Part shown: positions 34,192 through 44,141 of the stretch, piece after piece
How the letters are laid out: every line of letters begins with the position of its first letter
How positions within the stretch are numbered: position 1 is the first letter of the stretch
Assembly: GCA_023414875.1 (NCBI GenBank)
Contig: JAEZMV010000001.1
Span: 180,292-244,291 of the forward strand
Origin: Bacillota bacterium
GTDB lineage: Bacteria > Bacillota > Clostridia > Lachnospirales > Lachnospiraceae
DNA length: 64,000 bases
Reading direction: 5' to 3'
Made by a program: the position numbers and the translations under genes
The notes under the pieces: generated by a model
Told to the model about the DNA's origin: nothing
Database searches by the model: none
Seen by the model: the letters and a program-made list of their open reading frames with translations, nothing else

Positions 34192-36081
34192 TTACCGTCG
34201 ATATTTTTTATTTATTGCCTTATTCTTATACATTGCATGATCTGCCAGGTCTATCATTTCCCTAATGTTCGTATTGTCCTTGATATAGTCACAGTAAGCT
34301 CCCAGACTGATCTCAATCGCATAGGGTTTCATAGAATTTTGATTATAATTCTTGATATATTCCCTGACAGAGGTGATGAAGGTTATTTCTTTCGTCTTAT
34401 ATTCATCATCAGTTCCCACTACCAGGAATTCGTCCCCTCCGATGCGAGCACAGATTTCATTCCTACAGCAGCTTTGAAATGCGTTTGCAACTACAGTGAT
34501 AACATTATCTCCCTCCTGGTGGCCAAATCTGTCATTGATTGCTTTCAGATTATCAAGGTCCGCCATGATAACCAGGAGTTTTTTATTCTGACTCATTACC
34601 TCACTCATAATATTCGAAAGGTTTTGATCCAAGCCGCTCCGGTTATAAATTCCTGTTAAAACGTCACGGAAGGAGGAACGATATAGCTTTCTGTGCACCC
34701 GGTTAAATTCAAGCGCATTCATAATATTCCTGCTCCAGTTACGATAGGTAATATCAAACGCTCTGACTTTATCTCCGTAGCTTAATACAGAATAGCCTAG
34801 GGTATTCTCATTAAAATGAATTGGTGTAAAATAATATGCCTTCGGTTTCTCCCTATCCTTCCATAGATCCGGAAGCATGTCCTTCGTATCAAAGGTACTA
34901 TCACTGCTTACAAACTTTGTATTTTCACTGGCAAGTACCAGCAACATCTTATTGGTATAACCGGTCTTCAGCTCCACATTCTTGTCCGAGGTATAATTAT
35001 GGGCGCTGCCATCCCAATTATCACATAGACACAGGTAATAATCCGAATAATCCTTAATCAAATATAAATAATAGCAAAAATTTACAATACAATCCTTAAA
35101 GTCTGTAATTGCTGTAAGGGACTCTGTCATGTAGCTGTCTAGCAGCACCTTATAGTCCTCTGCCTTTTTCTTCAGCCTGACAATATTACTCCGTTTCATA
35201 GTTACTACATCATTACACCCACAGCTACGGCCAATCTCCAGGTGCCCCTGCTTCGCATTACAAGCTTCCGGTCTTGATCCTGTCATTAATCGGGTTAGTT
35301 CACATACCGCCTCAACTCCGGTCTGCATGATCGGAGGTGAAAAGGTTGTAATGACCGTACTGCAGGTAGCCGCCTCATCGGTAGCATCATAGCCGGTTAC
35401 TGCAATCTCCTCCGGTACTTTGATTCCGTAGTTCATTAATTCGTTGACCAGGCCGATAGCCATTTGATCGCTGATACAGACAATTGCTTCCGGTCTTGCA
35501 ATTTCTCCATTGACCAATCTTCGCGCCAGCCTCTCCCCGCCATTATAGCAGAAATCTCCATCATAAGAGATCCTTGCTTCATCGATAGCTATCTTATGCT
35601 TTTTCAAAGAATCCATAAATCCTAAAACTCTGTTTATCGTAGAAACAGAATCCGGATCTGCGGCCAGGCAGAAGATATCCTTATATCCATGAAAATCAAT
35701 GAGATGGTCCGTCATTACTTCTGTAGATTTCCTGTCATTTGTATAAATATATGGATAATATTTTGAGCGTGAATCAACATATAGCACCGGACAGTTGCAC
35801 CTAATATGCAACATATTCTCAATATCCTGAAACAGCTTATCAATTGCCAGCGTTATACCGGCAACAATAATACCGTCAAACCGCTCCAAATTCATCAGAT
35901 TATAGATATTCTTTTCACCTAATTTATACTCCGGCAAGCCGGTGTCCTTTATAAAGGTTGAAAACACCGCCACATCATAATCAAGAAATTTGCATTCTGA
36001 TATAATCCCCTTGAGTAGCTTATGCTGATATAACTCCTCTACCTCAGAGATGATTACCCCTATTAGTTTTCTCTTTTTCAA
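34192..36081 (-). CDS. Diguanylate cyclase with periplasmic-binding-protein-like sensor
   Basis: 629 residues. The first 280 residues match the LacI/PurR ligand-binding fold (KLIGVIISEVEELYQHKLLKGI..., VTGYDATDEAATCSTVITTFSPP), but there is no DNA-binding helix-turn-helix before it and no signal peptide. A linker of about 170 residues with a coiled coil follows, then a GGDEF domain with LTGIYNRSGLD and ARIGGDEFLVV. It should make cyclic di-GMP in response to a cytoplasmic ligand, probably a sugar or nucleoside. The inhibitory RxxD site upstream of GGDEF appears to be missing. Confidence 0.88.
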   Translation of the reverse strand: MKKRKLIGVIISEVEELYQHKLLKGIISECKFLDYDVAVFSTFIKDTGLPEYKLGEKNIYNLMNLERFDGIIVAGITLAIDKLFQDIENMLHIRCNCPVLYVDSRSKYYPYIYTNDRKSTEVMTDHLIDFHGYKDIFCLAADPDSVSTINRVLGFMDSLKKHKIAIDEARISYDGDFCYNGGERLARRLVNGEIARPEAIVCISDQMAIGLVNELMNYGIKVPEEIAVTGYDATDEAATCSTVITTFSPPIMQTGVEAVCELTRLMTGSRPEACNAKQGHLEIGRSCGCNDVVTMKRSNIVRLKKKAEDYKVLLDSYMTESLTAITDFKDCIVNFCYYLYLIKDYSDYYLCLCDNWDGSAHNYTSDKNVELKTGYTNKMLLVLASENTKFVSSDSTFDTKDMLPDLWKDREKPKAYYFTPIHFNENTLGYSVLSYGDKVRAFDITYRNWSRNIMNALEFNRVHRKLYRSSFRDVLTGIYNRSGLDQNLSNIMSEVMSQNKKLLVIMADLDNLKAINDRFGHQEGDNVITVVANAFQSCCRNEICARIGGDEFLVVGTDDEYKTKEITFITSVREYIKNYNQNSMKPYAIEISLGAYCDYIKDNTNIREMIDLADHAMYKNKAINKKYRR

Positions 36082-36251
36082 TTTGACGCCACTCTCCCGT
36101 CATTTGTAAATAGCAAATTCTGTAAACGCATAATTATATTATACTATATTCCTACAATTATTTGTAGTAATTTTTCCCTATGCTAAAGATTATTATTCAT
36201 CATTATTCTACATTATATCTTATAATTCCCCATAATTACCTATATTACCGG

Positions 36252-36941
36252 CTACTGTAGACACTGAGCCATCATTTCTTTATTCAGTAATTTAAAGCTA
36301 TTTCCGTAAAAATCAATCAAACCCTCGTCCTTCATCCTTGCCAACTCCCGGCACATCGAGGTCCGGGCTACGTTAAGAAAATCCGCAAGCTCACCGCGGT
36401 TTAACATAATTTGAAACATATTGCTACCCCGCTCATTCGATTCATTAAGCAGGTAGCTAACAATCTTTTCTCTCATTCCCTTGAGCGTAAGCAGCTCCAG
36501 CTTACGGTTTAGGTTCACATTTTTCTCCCCGAGAACAATCATCATGTTCTGAATCAGGCTGATATGAAAGCTGCAGGTGTTACCACAGGATTTAATAATT
36601 CTTTCATATGGTATAAAGAGAATTTTAGCATCCTCCTTAACCCTGACCGTTACCGGAGAGACACGTTTTGCTGTACATACAATTCCCTCTGCAAACATAT
36701 CCGCCGGTCCTAAAAAAGCCAGGATATGCTTGTTTCCAGCCAGATTTTCTTTCATAATCTCAACAACCCCGGAGATAACAATCCCGACCGAATTAATTTC
36801 ATCTCCTGCGAGAAAGATATATTCCTCTGATTTACAGCTCCTAACCTGAGCTCCAAGACATGTCATCAGATGTCCAAGGTCCGTCTCACCAATCATACGA
36901 AATAATGCACATTTCTTTAATATCGGAATGTATTGATCCAT
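36252..36941 (-). CDS. Crp/Fnr-family transcriptional regulator
   Basis: 229 residues: N-terminal cyclic-nucleotide-binding-like beta barrel (about 10-120), dimer helix, C-terminal winged helix with NRGELADFLNVARTSMCRELARM as reading head. The domain plan matches Crp/Fnr proteins that control hcp in anaerobes (HcpR-like, sensing nitric oxide or redox state). It is divergent from hcp and is probably its regulator. GGAGG precedes the start. No Fnr-type N-terminal cysteine cluster is visible; Cys residues at 12, 28 and 36 are not arranged as such. Confidence 0.88.
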   Translation of the reverse strand: MDQYIPILKKCALFRMIGETDLGHLMTCLGAQVRSCKSEEYIFLAGDEINSVGIVISGVVEIMKENLAGNKHILAFLGPADMFAEGIVCTAKRVSPVTVRVKEDAKILFIPYERIIKSCGNTCSFHISLIQNMMIVLGEKNVNLNRKLELLTLKGMREKIVSYLLNESNERGSNMFQIMLNRGELADFLNVARTSMCRELARMKDEGLIDFYGNSFKLLNKEMMAQCLQ

Positions 36942-37057
36942 AAAGATACCTCCTATCTTTAATACCTGCAGTTGTCATAGCCACTGTTTTATCAAAATTT
37001 CTGTTGATTCAACCTTTTGCACTCCAATTAGAAAAAATATTTTAGAAAGTTAAGTTT

Positions 37058-37073
37058 TGTAGCTGCAGCTACA
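37058..37073. promoter_or_regulatory. 16-bp perfect palindrome, probable Crp/Fnr-type operator for hcp
   Basis: TGTAGCTGCAGCTACA is a perfect palindrome 87 bases before the hcp start, in the divergent gap with the Crp/Fnr gene. Size and placement fit a dimeric Crp/Fnr binding site. Confidence 0.65.
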
Positions 37074-37159
37074 CTTTTTATTCTTAGTTCGTATTATACT
37101 CACCTTGTAAACAGGAAGTCAATAAAAATTTTAACTATAAATCTAAAGGAGATCTAAAA

Positions 37160-38797
37160 ATGGAGAATAAGATGTTTTGTTATCAATGTCAGGAAACAGC
37201 AGGATGTTCCGGCTGTACCCAGTTCGGTGTATGCGGAAAATCACCGGCTCTTTCAAAAATGCAGGATTTATTAATTTATGTAACAAAGGGTTTAAGTGCA
37301 GTTACAACAGCACTCCGAGCACAGGGGGAAGAAATTGAAGCTGAGGTTAATCACTACATAACCATCAACTTATTTACAACCATCACAAACGCAAACTTTG
37401 ATGACGAGATTTTCTACAAAAGAGTATTTGAAACTCTTGAAATCAAGAATCGCTTAGCAACTAAAGTATCTGATTCGTCCTCTCTTGCAGCTGCAGCATT
37501 ATGGACTGCTTCCACCAGAGAAGAGCTCGAAGAGAAGGCTGCAAAGGTTGGAGTCCTTTCTACAGAAAACGAGGATGTCAGAAGCCTTAGAGAGCTTATC
37601 ACTTACGGCTTAAAGGGTCTTGCCGCTTATATGAAGCATGCAAACGAGTTAAATTATGATAATGCTGAAGTAAGTGCATTTATGCAGAAGGCACTTGCTG
37701 CTACCTTAGATGATACCTTAAGTTCAGATGCCTTAGTAGCTCTTACTCTGGAAACCGGTAAATTCGGTGTAGACGGTATGGCTCTTCTTGACTCTGCTAA
37801 TACCGGTACCTACGGTAATCCGGAAATCACTAAGGTTAACATCGGAGTTGGAACAAAACCCGGTATCCTTATCTCCGGACATGATTTAAAGGATTTGGAG
37901 CAGTTATTGGAGCAAACAAAGGGAACCGGCGTTGATGTATATACCCACTCCGAGATGCTTCCTGCACATTATTATCCTGCCTTTAAGAAATATGACAACT
38001 TCATAGGCAACTACGGAAATGCATGGTGGAAGCAGAAGGAAGAGTTTGAAAGCTTCCGTGGTCCGATCCTTATGACTACTAACTGTGTTGTTCCTCCGGC
38101 TGCTTCTTATAAGAACAGATTATTTACTACCGGTGCTACCGGAGTTACCGGCTGTACACACATCGAGCGTGAGGAGAACGGTCACAAGGACTTCTCACAG
38201 ATTATTGAATTAGCTAAGACCTGTGAAGCTCCGTTTCAGATAGAGAAGGGTGAAATCATCGGCGGCTTTGCCCATAACCAGGTACTTGCTTTAGCAGATA
38301 CGGTGGTTGATGCAGTAAAATCCGGTGCAATCAAAAAATTCTTTGTAATGGCCGGCTGTGACGGACGTCAGAAATCCAGAAACTACTACACCGAATTTGC
38401 GCAGGCTCTACCAAAGGATACTGTTATTTTGACTGCAGGCTGTGCAAAATACAAATATAACAAGTTGGATTTGGGGGATATCGGTGGTATCCCGAGAGTG
38501 CTTGATGCAGGACAATGTAATGACTCCTACTCCTTAGCATTAATCGCTTTAAAATTAAAGGAAGTATTCGAGCTTCAGGATATTAATGAACTTCCAATTG
38601 CTTTTAACATCGCTTGGTATGAGCAGAAAGCGGTAATCGTTCTCCTTTCCCTTCTCTACTTAGGAGTTAAAAACATTCACTTAGGACCTACACTTCCGGC
38701 CTTCCTTTCTCCGAATGTGGCAAAGGTATTGGTTGAGACCTTCGGTATCGCAGGAATCGGTACGGTAGAAGACGACATCAAATTATTCTTAGAATAA
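37160..38797 (+). CDS. hcp: Hydroxylamine reductase (hybrid-cluster protein)
   Basis: 545 residues, the full length of Hcp. The N-terminus holds the cysteine set for the first iron-sulfur cluster (CYQCQETAGCSGCTQFGVC), and later Cys/His/Glu residues (for example NCVVPPAASYKNRL, GCTHIEREENGHKDFS, GCDGRQKSRNYYTEF, TAGCAKYKYNK) supply the hybrid Fe-S-O cluster. Hcp reduces nitric oxide or hydroxylamine and helps cells survive nitrosative stress. A strong AAAGGAG site precedes the start. It is divergent from its likely Crp/Fnr regulator and followed by a terminator. Confidence 0.97.
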   Translation: MENKMFCYQCQETAGCSGCTQFGVCGKSPALSKMQDLLIYVTKGLSAVTTALRAQGEEIEAEVNHYITINLFTTITNANFDDEIFYKRVFETLEIKNRLATKVSDSSSLAAAALWTASTREELEEKAAKVGVLSTENEDVRSLRELITYGLKGLAAYMKHANELNYDNAEVSAFMQKALAATLDDTLSSDALVALTLETGKFGVDGMALLDSANTGTYGNPEITKVNIGVGTKPGILISGHDLKDLEQLLEQTKGTGVDVYTHSEMLPAHYYPAFKKYDNFIGNYGNAWWKQKEEFESFRGPILMTTNCVVPPAASYKNRLFTTGATGVTGCTHIEREENGHKDFSQIIELAKTCEAPFQIEKGEIIGGFAHNQVLALADTVVDAVKSGAIKKFFVMAGCDGRQKSRNYYTEFAQALPKDTVILTAGCAKYKYNKLDLGDIGGIPRVLDAGQCNDSYSLALIALKLKEVFELQDINELPIAFNIAWYEQKAVIVLLSLLYLGVKNIHLGPTLPAFLSPNVAKVLVETFGIAGIGTVEDDIKLFLE

Positions 38798-38818
38798 TTC
38801 ATAGTTGATTAGGTAAAT

Positions 38819-38864
38819 CTACCGGATAGAGATATTTTTCATCGACGTCCGGTAGGTTTTATTT
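38819..38864 (+). terminator. Terminator after hcp
   Basis: Stem CTACCGGA/TCCGGTAG with a 21-base loop followed by GTTTTATTT. Confidence 0.7.
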
Positions 38865-38955
38865 CAAGAGAGTTGTTCAGATTATACACGACATATGTTT
38901 GAATATAATTCTGATTAATATATAAAAAATTGCCGCGGAGGTAAACAGGAAAATT

Positions 38956-39567
38956 ATGAGTGCATTTTTAGGCCCCATCCATTACTGGTTATATAATAAA
39001 ATTCAACTTCAGCAGGCGATTGTCGATGAGCTATATATTCTCGGCGACAAAAACGGATTATCGCTGGAGGAAGAATGTGATAAGAACTTTGGTACCTTCT
39101 TAAACAAACCTCTGGAGGAAATGATTGATCATGGCAATATCCATGGCTGGCTCCAAGAAAAGGTGTCACAGGTGGAATATAAATACGCTTATTGCGTGAC
39201 AAAGCTTCTGAGCAAAAATCCTGAGATTAAGAGCCTGATTCAATCGATTTTATCCAACCATGGTACAAAACTGGCCATTACTCTTAAGGGAAATGATTTA
39301 AATGCAACCGATCTATATAAAGTAATCTCTGATAACTTACTGGACGGAATGCCCTGTGACCACGCAAACCGTGTCTTAAAACAAAGTGAGGTCGAAGTGA
39401 CATGGATCAGAACTCTCTGCGTTCATAGTCCTTACTGGGAGGAAGTCGGCGGCGATATTACAGTATATTATGAGTTAAGGGATGCCTGGATGGAAGGTCT
39501 GGTGAAGGAACTTGGCTTTGTGATAGAGAAGGCTGATACGAATACCTACAGTATAAAAAGAGCGTAA
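38956..39567 (+). CDS. Conserved hypothetical protein between hcp and hemerythrin
   Basis: 203 residues, no signal peptide or membrane segment, predicted mostly helical. Conserved-looking features are GPIHYWLYNKIQLQQ at the N-terminus, LLDGMPCDHANRV in the middle and WIRTLCVHSPYWEE near the end; the Cys-Asp-His and Cys-Val-His pairs could bind a metal or haem. I do not recognise the family. It is 22 bases from the hemerythrin-like gene and so probably co-transcribed, which suggests a role in oxygen or nitric oxide handling. Confidence 0.75.
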   Translation: MSAFLGPIHYWLYNKIQLQQAIVDELYILGDKNGLSLEEECDKNFGTFLNKPLEEMIDHGNIHGWLQEKVSQVEYKYAYCVTKLLSKNPEIKSLIQSILSNHGTKLAITLKGNDLNATDLYKVISDNLLDGMPCDHANRVLKQSEVEVTWIRTLCVHSPYWEEVGGDITVYYELRDAWMEGLVKELGFVIEKADTNTYSIKRA

Positions 39568-39588
39568 TCGCGCAGACAGGAGGTTCTC

Positions 39589-40149
39589 ATGAACAGTATT
39601 AAGCTTATGATGGAGGAACATCAATATATTCTGCGAATGCTGGCAGTTGTCCGCAACGTCTGCTATGGAGTGCTTAAGGGCGACGAGATCAATTATGAAG
39701 ATTTTGATCACATGATAGATTTTATCCGTAATTATGCAGATGCACACCACCATGGAAAGGAAGAAAAGCTTTTATTTAATGAAATGGTTACACACCTGGG
39801 CCCTCTGGGCAACAAACTGATTACCCATGGAATGCTTGTGGAGCATGATTTTGGCAGATTATATATCTCTGAACTTAGAGAAGCCCTGAACCGTGTGAAT
39901 GCCGGTGACAAAGTAAGCAAACTGGATGTCATCGCTAACGCCATAAGCTATACGCATCTTTTGAAACGCCATATTGAAAAAGAAGACACGGTTGTTTATC
40001 AATTTGCCGAGCGTCAGCTGCCGGAGGGTATTCTTAATAAAGTAAATCAAGAAACCGAAGAATTCGAAGCAGCCGCTCTGAACCAGGGTACGCAAAAACA
40101 TTACCAGGAGCTTGTAGAAGCATTAGAAAAGAAATACCCTCAAGTGTAG
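39589..40149 (+). CDS. Hemerythrin-domain protein
   Basis: 186 residues forming a four-helix bundle with the expected iron ligands: EEHQYILRML near residue 10, ADAHHHGKEEKLLF near 50, HGMLVEHDFGR near 85 and LLKRHIEKEDTVVY near 125. It should bind a di-iron centre and sense or scavenge oxygen or nitric oxide in the cytoplasm. AGGAGG precedes the start. Position after hcp and an unknown protein points to a shared nitrosative/oxidative stress function. Confidence 0.92.
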   Translation: MNSIKLMMEEHQYILRMLAVVRNVCYGVLKGDEINYEDFDHMIDFIRNYADAHHHGKEEKLLFNEMVTHLGPLGNKLITHGMLVEHDFGRLYISELREALNRVNAGDKVSKLDVIANAISYTHLLKRHIEKEDTVVYQFAERQLPEGILNKVNQETEEFEAAALNQGTQKHYQELVEALEKKYPQV

Positions 40150-40232
40150 GTGAAAGTCAGTATGCGGTGCTGTACTTCACAATAGCAGCAGCTGAAGTGG
40201 TCCCCTACTTTCTTCCTCTGCTGATTACATAT

Positions 40233-40271
40233 CAGCCATGACAGGATTTCCCTACCTGCATGGCTTTTTTT
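40233..40271 (+). terminator. Terminator after the hemerythrin gene
   Basis: Stem AGCCATG-AGG / CCT-CATGGCT followed by seven T. Confidence 0.8.
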
Positions 40272-40298
40272 GTCTTAAAAAATTGTATTCTGCTTAGT

Positions 40299-40354
40299 GG
40301 GGCTGTTGTAAAACTAAGGTCATTTAATTTAGACTTTTGTTTTGTAACAGCCCC
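40299..40354. repeat. 56-bp inverted-repeat miniature element
   Basis: 16-base arms starting GGGGCTGTTGTAAAAC and ending with the near-perfect complement (14/16). The GGGGCTGTT-(G/A)-(T/C)AAAA end is typical of insertion-sequence termini, so this may be two IS ends brought together or a very small MITE; it could also work as a terminator. Confidence 0.55.
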
Positions 40355-40547
40355 TTGGGCTGTATAATTATGTTAAATCTATGGCAGAGGCCTTCATATC
40401 TTAATAAACACTTAAATTTTCCTTAAGAATACATTCTCATAATTGTAATAATATGTAAAATAGGATATACTTTATCGTGGTGAGCGAAGCATTTCTTACT
40501 TCGCTTATCTAGCATCCATGTAAAATTATGAAGAAGGGAGTTTTCAT

Positions 40548-42563
40548 ATGAGCAAAAGAGCACTTAAAACAATAATTACCTTTTGTCTGGCGGTGTCCAT
40601 CATATTTACCGGAATCCCATTTACTACTGCGGTGGCTTCGGCAAAGAACAAAATCAAACCTATCCATGACAATCATTCAAAGGATGAACATAAGGCTGCA
40701 AAATATTTGGTTCTGGTTGGCCAATCGAACGGAACCTATCAAGCCTATAATGATATAGCTTTTTTACCTGATAAAAATCTTAATAATCTTATGGTTAAAG
40801 CCAAACCTATTGCTACTGCACTGGGACTTGGCTACCAGAACTATGCAGGACGTTGGAATAAAAAGGGGTGTACCTTATCCCTTAACGGTGATAAGAATGT
40901 ATATTCCCGCAACAAAAAGACCTTCTATTTTTATGATTACGACAGCAGTACCAAGAAAACCAGTACCAATAAAATGACCGCACAGTACAAACAGATGGTA
41001 TATAAAAATAATAACGCCGTACACTGTGCTTCCTTAAGTACACTGGTCAATTATCAGTATTATGATACTACCTGGGTTAATGCTTATTCCTCTTTGGGAT
41101 ACAGCGGAGTTATCGTATATAACAAGTATAATTATATCTACAATCTCCCCGATATCGCCTACACGAACCTGAACGGAAACAATAACGGAGGAAACAATGG
41201 AGGAAATAATGGTAATAATCAGAATTATACCACTGCAAAGGTAGTACCGACTTACATTACCGATAGCACCTATAAGGATATGGGTAATATAGAAGCGACT
41301 TACTATACCGCACAGTCCAATACAAATCAGTTATTGGATCTTACGGATGTATTGTCTGCATATTACGGCTACGGTTTACCTTATGACGGCATCTATGGTT
41401 ACGGTAATTGCGACAGTGCCGTCACCATTCAAGGCTATGATCAAAATGGCTCCTACGTAGGAGAAATCAAAACTAACGGCAGTGAATTCCTGATTAATTT
41501 CCCGAAGGCTGTCAAATTGATGATTATCGGCGCCCAGAAGAATCTGTTTCTTGATTTTACTCCGGTGAAGCCAATCGTTATTACGGATACCGCAAAGCTA
41601 ACCTTTAATCAGATCAGCTGGTTGTATTCCTATGATGGCTTCTCAAGGCAATACTTTGTAATCTCTGAGAAATTACGCTTCCGCCTTGAAGGAATCGCCT
41701 CTGCGTATACACTTTCCCGCAAAATGATCGATCCCACGAATCGGGAGGATGTGGATAATGCAAATAGCTATCAACGAATTATCGTGACCTTAAAGAGCCC
41801 TTATTCGGAACTAGTTTCCCCGAACTGTTCCGTTACGGTTCAAAAAATGAATCAAGGCGCAATCAATAACTCACTTGTTTTATTTGCTAATACCGGAAAT
41901 GCAGTTCTGGCTCCAAATTATGAAACTAAACTGATAACCATGATAACGACCCTGAGTAACTCAGGCCTGAAAATCTATTATCCTAGTACTAACTGGAATC
42001 GTCAATTGGTCATGAAATTAACGGATAATACGGTAAACACCACGTATTCCTATATAAACATCGATCCCTCTGCTCTGAACCTGGATCATTATTATGATTA
42101 TTATCTCCATCTTCATGAAATGACTCATTTTTATGAAGCCACCCAGCTCCATTACGGCTTCCGTTTCGAGGCATGGATTGAAGGAAATGCTATTAACCTA
42201 GCAAAGAAAGCTATGGATAATCTCGCTGTATCCTATAAGGATGCCAGCGGAAATGACTATATCGACCTTATGTATAAGACAGATTTTAGCTTCCTCACCC
42301 AGGACAACAGAAAGAATTTTGAGGCCTATTATTTGAATGCGACCGGATGGAATGCTTCTGTTATCGGATATCATTTTACAAAATTCCTTCAGAATACGTA
42401 TGGTTCTGATGTTGTTTACCGCATCCTTGATAAGGTTTATGCCGCTAAGATCCCTACGGGCTACGGCAGAAACAGCACCTATGACAAGCAATTTACTGAC
42501 TGTATCAAGGCAGCTACCTCACCGAATGTATTCCAGCTGTTTGTGGACTATTGCGTGGAATAA
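40548..42563 (+). CDS. Secreted zinc metallopeptidase-like protein
   Basis: 671 residues. Signal peptide (residues 1-30, ending near AVASA), then a stalk-like region of about 170 residues, a Gly/Asn linker (NNNGGNNGGNNGNN), a carbohydrate- or surface-binding-like domain, and a C-terminal domain with HLHEMTHFYEAT (HExxH zinc site) followed about 20 residues later by FEAWIEGNA, a possible third ligand. It should act outside the cell on proteins or peptides. GAAGGGAG precedes the start. The overall family is not one I can name precisely. Confidence 0.75.
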   Translation: MSKRALKTIITFCLAVSIIFTGIPFTTAVASAKNKIKPIHDNHSKDEHKAAKYLVLVGQSNGTYQAYNDIAFLPDKNLNNLMVKAKPIATALGLGYQNYAGRWNKKGCTLSLNGDKNVYSRNKKTFYFYDYDSSTKKTSTNKMTAQYKQMVYKNNNAVHCASLSTLVNYQYYDTTWVNAYSSLGYSGVIVYNKYNYIYNLPDIAYTNLNGNNNGGNNGGNNGNNQNYTTAKVVPTYITDSTYKDMGNIEATYYTAQSNTNQLLDLTDVLSAYYGYGLPYDGIYGYGNCDSAVTIQGYDQNGSYVGEIKTNGSEFLINFPKAVKLMIIGAQKNLFLDFTPVKPIVITDTAKLTFNQISWLYSYDGFSRQYFVISEKLRFRLEGIASAYTLSRKMIDPTNREDVDNANSYQRIIVTLKSPYSELVSPNCSVTVQKMNQGAINNSLVLFANTGNAVLAPNYETKLITMITTLSNSGLKIYYPSTNWNRQLVMKLTDNTVNTTYSYINIDPSALNLDHYYDYYLHLHEMTHFYEATQLHYGFRFEAWIEGNAINLAKKAMDNLAVSYKDASGNDYIDLMYKTDFSFLTQDNRKNFEAYYLNATGWNASVIGYHFTKFLQNTYGSDVVYRILDKVYAAKIPTGYGRNSTYDKQFTDCIKAATSPNVFQLFVDYCVE

Positions 42564-42722
42564 AATAACTTCTTTATTATAATGCTTGATTTAATACGCC
42601 TGTATTATAGATTAGCGGATTGTAAATCAAATAAATGTAAATATATTTTATGCGCATGTATTATAATGACTATCTCTATGTGAAAGCCCTTACCGTACAT
42701 GCGTATTTTATTCCGAGATTAC

Positions 42723-42966
42723 AGTATATGAGTATTCTATTGAAAAAGATAATTATAGTATATGAGCGTATTATTCAGAAAAGCTAACTACAGCATAGGA
42801 ATGTTCTATTGAAAAAAGATAATTATAGTATATGAGTGTTTTACTCAGAAAAGATAACTACAGCACTTGTGTATTTGCTTCAGAAACGTTAACTGCATTA
42901 TATGCACTTTCTATTCAAAAAAGCCGACTACATTACTTTTCATTTTGCTCAGTAAAATTATCAAGA
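42723..42966. repeat. Seven degenerate tandem copies of a 35-bp unit
   Basis: Successive units of 34-35 bases start AGTATATGAG or a variant and end AT(A/T)ATTAT or (T)AACTAC; copies 1-4 are the most alike. The array fills much of the 650-base gap between the secreted peptidase and the restriction enzyme. It is not coding in any frame. 42564-42722 and 42967-43219 otherwise show only AT-rich sequence. Confidence 0.75.
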
Positions 42967-43219
42967 CAGATATTATACCCCCCCACATAATTCATATAAG
43001 AAGTCTATCAGCCCACTGAATTCTCCGGCAATTTCATATTCTCATCGCTTCCTTTCTAAATTCTCTCACCCGAAAATTTGTTCATATTTTACTTTCCCCT
43101 TCTCTTATTTCATGCTATAATTGATGCTATGGATTAAATGGTTGGCCCAAGTAAAGACTAAGCTTTATCCAACTCTTATCCATATTATTTTTATGGAATT
43201 CTACTTGAGGAGCTATCCC

Positions 43220-44032
43220 ATGAAGGCAGAAAAAGAAGCTTTAATAAAAGAGATTGTAGATGCGCATATCCGACAGTTCGTTGATGTTCTCGAAGCCAGA
43301 TACCGCGCGGAATATACCGATCCTTTGGGAGTTATCAACGCCAAGAAGCATAATGCTTTTATCTCTCAACTGGGAGAGGAGTTTATGTTTTACTCCGCGT
43401 TTGTCCGTTCCTTTGACAGCTCCTTCGGTAAGGTGCTGGAGAATATGGGCAATGCGATTGCCAAGATCTCCTATACCGTTAAGGGAAGAATTGAATCCTA
43501 TCTTCTGCCACAGCAAACCCAGCATATCGATTATCTGATGACGGCTTACGAAAAGCGGGATGCAAGGCCAAAGGTTGAGGATTACAAAAATTTTAATTGT
43601 CTAATCCCCTCCAATGTAACCAGCTTTCTAACCTCACATGAGACAGATAATTATTTCTATGATGAAGAAGCGCACTGCCATTATCTGATTGAGCTGAAGG
43701 CCGGAGGCGATCTGGATAACAAGAAAGCAAAATCAGAAAAGATTGCACTGCTCAATGAATTCTTTATCCTAAAGAACTCATTACAAAATGATGATACCGT
43801 TAAGATCTACTTTGCAACTGCTTATAACAAATTCGGTGAGGGTGTCCCCTGGCGGCAGGAACGAGTCCAAACCTTTTTTGCAGAGGAAGAGTTATTAATT
43901 GGTCAGGATTACTGGAACTTTGTTTGCAATGACCCGGAGGGTTATCAGGTTATCTTTAGCCAGTATAAGACCAGCTCCGAATATATGAAGAGTGCCTTAG
44001 AACGAATAAAAAGGTTATATTTTGTGCCTTAA
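43220..44032 (+). CDS. Type II restriction endonuclease, TdeIII-like
   Basis: About 270 residues. Resembles the TdeIII/MjaII group (characterised members cut at GGNCC), with a catalytic region CHYLIELKAGGDLDN (E-x-K of the PD-(D/E)xK fold) followed by KAKSEKIALLNEF. It should cut unmodified DNA. GAGGAG seven bases before ATG 43220 gives the start; 33 more codons are open upstream but lack a ribosome site. The cognate methyltransferase gene follows 110 bases downstream. The recognition sequence is inferred from family only. Confidence 0.75.
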   Translation: MKAEKEALIKEIVDAHIRQFVDVLEARYRAEYTDPLGVINAKKHNAFISQLGEEFMFYSAFVRSFDSSFGKVLENMGNAIAKISYTVKGRIESYLLPQQTQHIDYLMTAYEKRDARPKVEDYKNFNCLIPSNVTSFLTSHETDNYFYDEEAHCHYLIELKAGGDLDNKKAKSEKIALLNEFFILKNSLQNDDTVKIYFATAYNKFGEGVPWRQERVQTFFAEEELLIGQDYWNFVCNDPEGYQVIFSQYKTSSEYMKSALERIKRLYFVP

Positions 44033-44141
44033 CATTTTGATTACGACTCATTCTAATTTCCTGCTTTGCGGTAGTTCATATAGCACAATATAGATACATT
44101 TTAATTTCCGCCATATCGATATGAGAGGAGATTTACCCCTT

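Noticed and set aside
42723..42966. CRISPR array
   Set aside because: Units are contiguous and degenerate with no unique spacers, and no cas genes are present.
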